This document shows positions 57,708-64,000 of a stretch of DNA of 64,000 nt, piece by piece. This DNA comes from Xylogone sp. PMI_703 (lineage: Eukaryota > Ascomycota > Leotiomycetes): the NCBI GenBank assembly GCA_021399445.1, contig JAJTUQ010000005.1, forward strand, positions 3,534,001-3,598,000. The letters are read 5' to 3'. The translations under genes and the position numbers were made by a program. The notes beneath the pieces were generated by a model that saw only the letters and a list, made by a program, of their open reading frames with translations, made no database searches and was not told the DNA's origin. The first letter of the stretch is position 1, and each line of letters begins with the position of its first letter.

Positions 57708-59912
57708 TTACATTCGCTCTACGGGTGAAAGTCCCAGCAACCGCATACCGTTGTTTAGTACAATCCTTGCGGCGTCATATAGAGCCATACGAGCTTTCAT
57801 CAACTCCTTCTCCGAGCCAACGATTCGAAGATGATCATACGAGGAGCTTAGCGTATGTGTCATCTTGAATAGGTAAGTGAGAACTGTGGTCGGCTCCAAA
57901 GTCTTGAGCGTGTTCACCACTACGTCAGGGTATTGTGAAATCACCCGGATCAGGTCCACAGCGTGCTGCTCTTTTAGCAGAGAGAGGTCCGCAGACAGAA
58001 TCTCTTCATCAGAGAGGCCTGCTCGGCGGGTGATGGAACAGAGACGGGCGTGGGCGTACTGAAGATATGGCCCTGTATCACCTTCGAAGGATGTCATGGC
58101 GTCCATATTGAAGGTGTAGTTATTGATTCTGTCATCAAGAATTAGCAGAATGAGACAGGGCCTTAGATGGAGCTACATTACCTCTTTCCACTCATATCTT
58201 GAACCATAACACTAGAAATGCCAAGGATATCCGCTGTGGCTAATGGATCCTCAACTTGCTCGTATTTGCTCTGGTTCTTCTGCATCACCTCGTGCATCTT
58301 TTCACCGACTTCCTGTAATATTTGGTCCAGGAATCGCACAGTACCTTTACGGGTGGACATGCCGAGAACAAGCCCGAAGTTGATGTGCTGTACCTTTTTC
58401 GCTAGCTCGGTGTAACCCATTAACTCAATGATCTTGAAAAGTTGCTTGAGATGTAGATCCTGCTGCGATGCTACAACATATATCATGTGATCAAAGTGAT
58501 ATTTCTCTTCTCGTTGCAGCATTTCACTGATATCCCGAGTGAGGTACAATGCTGTTCCATCTTTCTTCTTGAGAATAGGTTTCTCCAGGCTCTTTCCGGT
58601 CTTTCCGGCCACATGTTTGCTAAAGTCTATTATGACAGCCCCATCAGATACCTCCGTAATGCCCATCTCCTCCATTTTCTTTCCTACCGAATCCATTTTC
58701 TCTTGTTTGACTTGGCTCTCGCCAGAGTACTCGTCAAAATGAATATTCAATCTGGCATAGGTCTTCTTGTATCGATCGATACTAAGGGCTCTGAATCGAG
58801 CCCATTGACTAATGGCAGATTCATCATTGTCGGTCATTGCTTTAAAATAACGACGAGCTTGTTCGTCAAGCCCTTCATTCTTGATATGCAGGGCTTCCTC
58901 AGTCTTGCCAGCTTCCTCTAGTTCTTTTATCTTATCCTTCTCTTCAGTCAAATCTTTGTTGATTCTGACATAAATTTCATACAAGTGATTGATGGGGTCA
59001 ACATTGAGTGCTTCTTCGCTACCGTATTTCTCGAAACCCAATGCTAAAAGACCGTATTGCTTACCCCAATCTCCGAGATAGTTTATTCGCGTCACATCCC
59101 ATCCTACAGATTCATAAAGATGTGATAGAAAACCGCCAATAATTGTACTTCGAAGATGGCCTGCGTGAAAAGGCTTTGCAATATTTGGAGAGGAGAATTC
59201 AACGATGATCTTCTTCTTTCCCTTGGAGGGGTCTTGAGGATCCTTCAAGCCAAGTGACTTGTTTTCTCCAAACGAGCGTTTTCGTTGGATAATGGTAGGG
59301 ATGAGGATCTCAGCCAGCTTATCAGCCTTGAAAAAAAATTGCAAAAATGTGCCAGCAGCGATGGGTTTATGGACAAGGGGCGACTCGGGAAACTGTATGC
59401 GGCACTGGTTAGCCTTACTTTATATATCCGACTTTGTGTCTGGAGGCAAAGATAAAATAAATAATGATATAAATTCAAAAATAGAGATATCATACTTTTG
59501 ATACCCATTCTTCCGCAAGTTCGTTTGGCTTCTTGCCTTTGACTCTTAGCGCTGGGACAGGGAGAATCAAATCTCCCTTCTCTAACGTCTGTGTCCACGC
59601 GAGAACTGGGTATATTATCTGTCCATCCACGCCTGTAATTTCCGACAAAATTGATGTGATATGTGCTCGATAGATATCAACAGGGTTTGAAATAGGGTAG
59701 CAATTGGGGTACTGGGGTAGAGTAGTGATGCTCAATGACTTGAGCTTTTCCGACAGCAGGTCAGCTGCTGGTGCCGCCATAGTGAATGGCCTGTGGTTCG
59801 TAAATTTGCGAAATGGAATTGGATGATATAGTTGCAGTGATCTGGGCCGTATGCAGAGTGTTCTAAATGTTGTTGGTGTTCTGCAGATGAGGGTTGACAA
59901 GGAGAAATTCAT
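57708..59912 (-). CDS. Arginyl-tRNA synthetase, cytosolic and probably mitochondrial
   Basis: Class I synthetase that charges tRNA-Arg. Three exons, 59912-59496, 59392-58182 and 58128-57708, total 2,049 nt (682 residues). The Arg-tRNA-synthetase N domain (about 50-190) is followed by the HIGH-type signature PFHAGH (residues 213-218), LGDWGKQYG and the KMSKS-equivalent MSTRKG (484-489). The DALR anticodon-binding domain closes the protein and ends with LGLSPVERM. The first 44 residues are rich in Arg, Ser, Thr and Pro with no acidic residue, a mitochondrial presequence. An in-frame ATG at 59780 (MAAPAADLL) gives the cytosolic length. Fungi often make both forms from one gene, so leaky scanning or alternative transcription starts are likely. 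Confidence 0.95.
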
Positions 59913-60488
59913 GAGCCACTACGAGAGGAGGGGAAGGAGGGGCACAAGAGTCAAGGGAAATTGTGGGTGAGTCAAAATGCATTAATTTTTGGGCAGAATC
60001 TTGAGTGTTGATGCCTTGGCTGCCCCGTAGTTCACCGCTTCCAAATTGGGAATGGACGCTTCTAGCCCAAACTAGTCTCGATCGTAATAACTGCCCTAGC
60101 ATAGCTCCATCGCCAAGCTCACATCTGAATATTGCCTCCTATTCCTCATCTTTATTACCACATCAAGTCGGATTCTTTTTTTTTTCATGTTGATCTGGAT
60201 CTGTATTCTATCGAACTTGAAATGCTAGAAAGAAACCCTTTCCACCTCTATTTGTTTAGGTGTCGCTGCATGGAGTTCTATCCTCTGTCATCGTCCCCTT
60301 TCATATATCTCTTGTATTTAGACATCAAACTTGGCGCGCCGCAAGGGCTCTAGGTCCTTCTGCTGGGCCGCTCATGATGAGAGAGGCCAGACAGTTTCTC
60401 CGAACGTATACTACCCAAGGTCTCCTAGCACAGTCCTATAGATCCTCTTCTTAATTGCTTTTTTCTACCCACGACACTTTCGACATTG
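59913..60488. other. Intergenic region upstream of arginyl-tRNA synthetase
   Basis: Nearly 580 bp holding the synthetase promoter and the 3' end of the velvet-type gene. No coding region is seen. Confidence 0.5.
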
Positions 60489-61069
60489 TTAACCGTCTTC
60501 CTGGATGACTCTTAACCACGCTTCCTCTTCGGGCGCTATGGTTTGTCTCGTTAGACTTATAGACCCCCACGAGAAGAGACGGCTGACTTACTGGGGTTGA
60601 AAATCTCCCCTGCACCTTGGGTCACAGTGACAGCTCGGGTGTCAACGGTGCTTATGTATTCATAAGCACCATTATTCGGAGTATCAGTTCTTTGTGCTAG
60701 CGAGACACGAATGATGTACCGCCCAGGTGTACTAATGATTAGGTTAGGGAAATAGACATACGCTACATTGCGCTGACGCTGTGCTATGCCATTAAGTGCG
60801 TCATCTCCTAAGGGATGTGGAGAATCACTATAAGTTCCCTCCAGAGTCCGATATGCTCGGCCAGAACTCTCATCAATGATAGTTGCGACTGCGAAGATTT
60901 GCGATAGTATATGTGTCGTGTCTGTGCTGCTGCCACTGCTAAGGATTCCAACAACAGGGGGCCAAAGTCTCACACCAATATGTGAATTTGCTGAAGGCTG
61001 CACTACCAGCCGCAGAACTATATGGCCGGTTGACATGATTTTCCTCCTTATGGCTGTTACATCCTCCAA
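60489..61069 (-). CDS. Minimal velvet-domain protein
   Basis: Two exons, 61069-60592 and 60535-60489, give 174 residues; starting at the second ATG (61036) gives 163. Nearly the whole protein is one velvet domain: LRLVVQPSA near the start, WPPVVGIL, FAVATIIDESSG, the conserved YVYFPNLIISTPGRYIIRVSLA core, and VTQGAGEIFNP. The last exon supplies PEEEAWLRVIQEDG, a natural ending. Velvet proteins (VeA, VelB, VelC, VosA) bind DNA through this domain and couple light and development to secondary metabolism. This one lacks the extra N- and C-terminal regions, and the stretch that normally carries a Cys/Gly-rich loop after RQQP is shortened. I cannot assign it to a named subfamily, so it may be a divergent or reduced paralogue. 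Confidence 0.78.
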
Positions 61070-64000
61070 GTTAGCCCGAGAAAGAACGTATGGGGATGAT
61101 ATCGACCACCCAAGTATCTTTGCGAGACTACCAAGTACACCAACTTTTTGAGGTACTTATCATTTTATTGACAGACAGAACCCTCTATTAGGTGAAGTCA
61201 GTTTTCCCTAAGCTAGACCCAGTCATAAAAATGAAAGTGACCGATATTCAGACGTACCTGATGTTTCTTTCTTTTAGAAGATAATTTTGAGAGCAAGTCC
61301 TTCTAAAGATCTATGTGGCACAGGTCTGGCCTTAAAAAGTGCTGAGCAAGAAAATTTGTCGCAAAAACCTAAATTTTGTGGATGTGTTTTCTCAACCCTG
61401 AGTGGTCGAAAGATAGCCGGGCAAAAACAGACAAGAACGTATGCCGGTCTAGAGATTTGTCGATGATAGACACCTCAGTCTTGGAGGAGTGGGCAAGTAA
61501 CACAAAAGACGTGGCGTTTTGCAGGCATCTCCATCAGATCAACGAATATACAGTTACCAGTGAAGTATCCCGTGGTGGGCTAATGAGTGGTATAACGAGC
61601 GCAGTCAGATACAAGAAAGGTAATGGAATACCTGGGCCAGGTCACCACATTGGAGAGTCTATTGCCCGGGTGTGTGCCTACTCTTGAGGTGGTTGTCTAC
61701 CGCTCAAGCATGGATGCGTTGAAAGAAGAACAATGTATGATTCTACGACTCTACCGAAAGAGAGAAGCAGAAGAAACAGGCAACCGCATGGGGAGGCCTT
61801 TTGATTAGTACAGTCAGCGCGACGGGGAGCCGAGCAGATCGATCCACTCGATCTGCGATGAGAAAGCAATGGCTGCGCCGTTCTTCAAAAAGGCAGCGTG
61901 CATTGGAACCTAGCTTCCGCGAATCGCAACAATGGCAGCAATTTACGAAGCTTGGGATGCTGCTAGGCCAAGCTATCTTGTGTATCTGTGTGCGGGGAGA
62001 CATGACGTCCTTGGGATTAGTGGGCTTGGCTGAGTCCGGCCCAACGTGGGTGCGAAGCCCCGAGCAGAAGCAAAAATATGGAAGGGAAAGACTGTACAGT
62101 ACCCAAGTGTACGTGGTGGACGGGGCGTACATGCATGGCGGCTAGAAGGAGGGCCTAGAACAGCTTGGGTTGGCAGCGCAGTGGTCGAGGTTGCACTGCG
62201 TAGATATACAAGGTGATCCGATTGCTGCGCTGGTATAATTCGGAGCAAACGCCGTGCTATGTTGGTTTGATCCTGGTAGTGTCTTCTCAATGCGGTCCGG
62301 GCTACAGGAAATGCTCAGGACAATGACAGCAAGCTGAAATCCATCTCTACTAACCATGTCTCAGATGAGACGCGCCGTGAGGCTCTTGCGCTTAAATATA
62401 TTTCATGGAGCCGATAAAGTCGATGTCTCAGCGGGCCACTGACGTGTTTTCATGCAGGGACAACTTGGTGAGCGAACATGGTTCTTCGCACAAAGCACAC
62501 AATCTTCAAAGCTCCCGGAGGAATTACAATAGCGGCACACGGGCTGCCATGAGGTGGCGCAAAGCCTCATGCTAGAGGATGGTTTTGCACATACGAAGCT
62601 GCAGCGACGTATATGCGAGCGGATGGGTTCGGTCTGGACGGTAATGAAAAAAGAACCTTGTGGACGTCGGCTTGTCGAAGAGACGGCAGTCTCACGTCTC
62701 CAGCCAGCCGGTATCCATTCGGTACCCCCGAGTATCCACCTGTTGACTGATTGTCGCATCGCTTACCTACTGGATCCTGCTACTGCCAGTGCTGTCCGTA
62801 CTGTACGTAACGGAGAGAAGGAGAGAAAAGGCGTGGTAGCCAGAAAGATCAGACCATGCATAGCTTCCGCTCTTGAGTTAGCATTCATTGGCGGCAACCA
62901 GGACGCTCCAATGCACCTTGCGTGGTTGGGCCGATAGAGGCTGAGGCAAAGCTCATTCCTGAGGCCTTGTGACAAAAGCCATTGGGAAGCCGTGGACGTG
63001 CTAAGGCGTCCTACGGCGTCCTAAGGCATGCGGTTTCGCAGAGCTGAGGAGAGTTGATCCTCGACTTATCGATCTTTTGGAAGCCATGGTTCGCGCCGGT
63101 ACCCTTCCGCGTCGATTGAGCACCGCCTGGAGCAAATAGCCTAAAGCAACGGGTCACGGCTAGCGTTAAGCTTTCCCTAATCTTGAATGCCATGCAGCCT
63201 GGCTTTTGACGCCATCTCCCACGACTGGTGATCTTCCGATCGGGATATTCCATGGCTGAGGTGGCAGCGACGATCATGCGTGTGAGGACAGGCTGCTCAC
63301 TAGCAGATAATGAGGGGCTGCGGACGCTTGCAGTCAATACCAGTACCAAAAAGGAGCAATGCCTCAATTGGGCCGGATGGAGGAGTCCTGGCACACTATT
63401 AAAAGCAGGATCCCCAACAATAAAGATATCCGAGTTTAGGGGGCCCTCTCAGTCATGCAAAGGAATTGGAATCGAGGTTGGGGCCATGCTTCGAAGCAAA
63501 AGCCAACCCCACATTCCACACTGGAGCGATCAAGTACGGTGTTATTACTTGTATGAATGAGATTTGGGGAAACCCCACCTGCCCTGGCCCTGATAAGGGC
63601 TCGTTCATCGTGTTCTGCTCTGCTCTACTAGCCGTGGCTGGGATGAGAGACCACCGCTAGTGATTGCTACCCTACTGCCGGTTTGGGACGATGTGGCGCT
63701 CGTTAGGACTGAGCTTGTTTTGGGGGCCATGGATAGTAAGCTCAATTCCGCTGGGAGAGGACATCCGAAAACAACAAAAAGGGGTCTTTTGGCTTTACCG
63801 TCTGGAGACCCTTGCTGACCCTTTGGGTAAGTATCTTCGCCTGCCACTCTTGCTATTGCTGCGCAGTGCATCTTGGCTGGAAGACAGCTTGCCTAAACCA
63901 ACACCTGCGCTTTCCGTCGACTTCCGGATTTGCGAGCACGCTCCTGCATGTGAGTCGATCTTTGCTTTTGCTGTACGAGCATTGTGATGACTTATTCCGA
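61070..64000. other. Gene-free right end, about 2.9 kb
   Basis: Upstream of the velvet-type gene. Several overlapping frames occur on both strands with no recognisable domain. TACTGTAC-like words occur at 62092 and 62797. No transfer RNA or repeat was identified. Confidence 0.4.

Noticed and set aside
1..64000. CRISPR arrays, ribosomal RNA, telomeric repeats and LTR retrotransposons
   Set aside because: No regularly spaced repeats, ribosomal RNA segments, TTAGGG arrays or paired long terminal repeats with reverse transcriptase motifs were seen.

Overview
The window is a filamentous ascomycete (Pezizomycotina) nuclear contig. The evidence is many short GT..AG introns (about 40-110 bp) and a gene set that includes velvet, UstYa-type (DUF3328), DUF6604-like, RTA1-like and Zn2Cys6 proteins, NUDE and a eukaryotic multidomain acetyl-CoA carboxylase. 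The acetyl-CoA carboxylase and the overall gene style look like Leotiomycetes, but that placement is an impression from memory and not a result. All exon boundaries below were worked out by hand from splice consensus and reading-frame continuity. For every multi-exon gene given with exon coordinates, the summed exons close to an exact multiple of three.

Left part (1-13.9 kb) is AT-rich, gene-poor and accessory in character. It holds a kinase-like single-exon gene, two unrelated-looking single-pass membrane proteins with UstYa-style HxxHC motifs, a large gene of the DUF6604 type, and two DNA transposons lying almost side by side. One transposon is a Fot1/pogo element with perfect 103-bp inverted repeats, an intact DD35D transposase and a TA target duplication. 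The other is a decayed 1,300-bp Tc1/mariner-like element with an unusual DD41E spacing and a frameshifted C-terminus. The pogo element sits 107 bp upstream of the DUF6604-type start codon. A diverged 105-bp tandem repeat follows.

Middle part (14-40.5 kb) is mostly conserved: cytosolic acetyl-CoA carboxylase (four exons, 2,294 residues), a divergent pair of a Zn2Cys6 regulator and an RTA1-like membrane protein, the dynein regulator NUDE, a small Cys/Lys-rich protein and an APC-superfamily amino-acid permease. These are separated by long intergenic regions without convincing genes.

Right part (45.5-64 kb) carries NAD-type malic enzyme, a 1,171-residue protein joining a HeLo-like helical N-terminus, a degenerate kinase domain and a trypsin-like protease domain, a dual-start arginyl-tRNA synthetase, and a minimal velvet-domain protein. 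The last 2.9 kb shows no gene I can support.

The item I would look at first is the three-part protein at 52162-55735. Its architecture (putative membrane-active helical bundle, pseudokinase, protease with a very acidic insertion) would suit a fungal immunity or cell-death protein. That role is inference.
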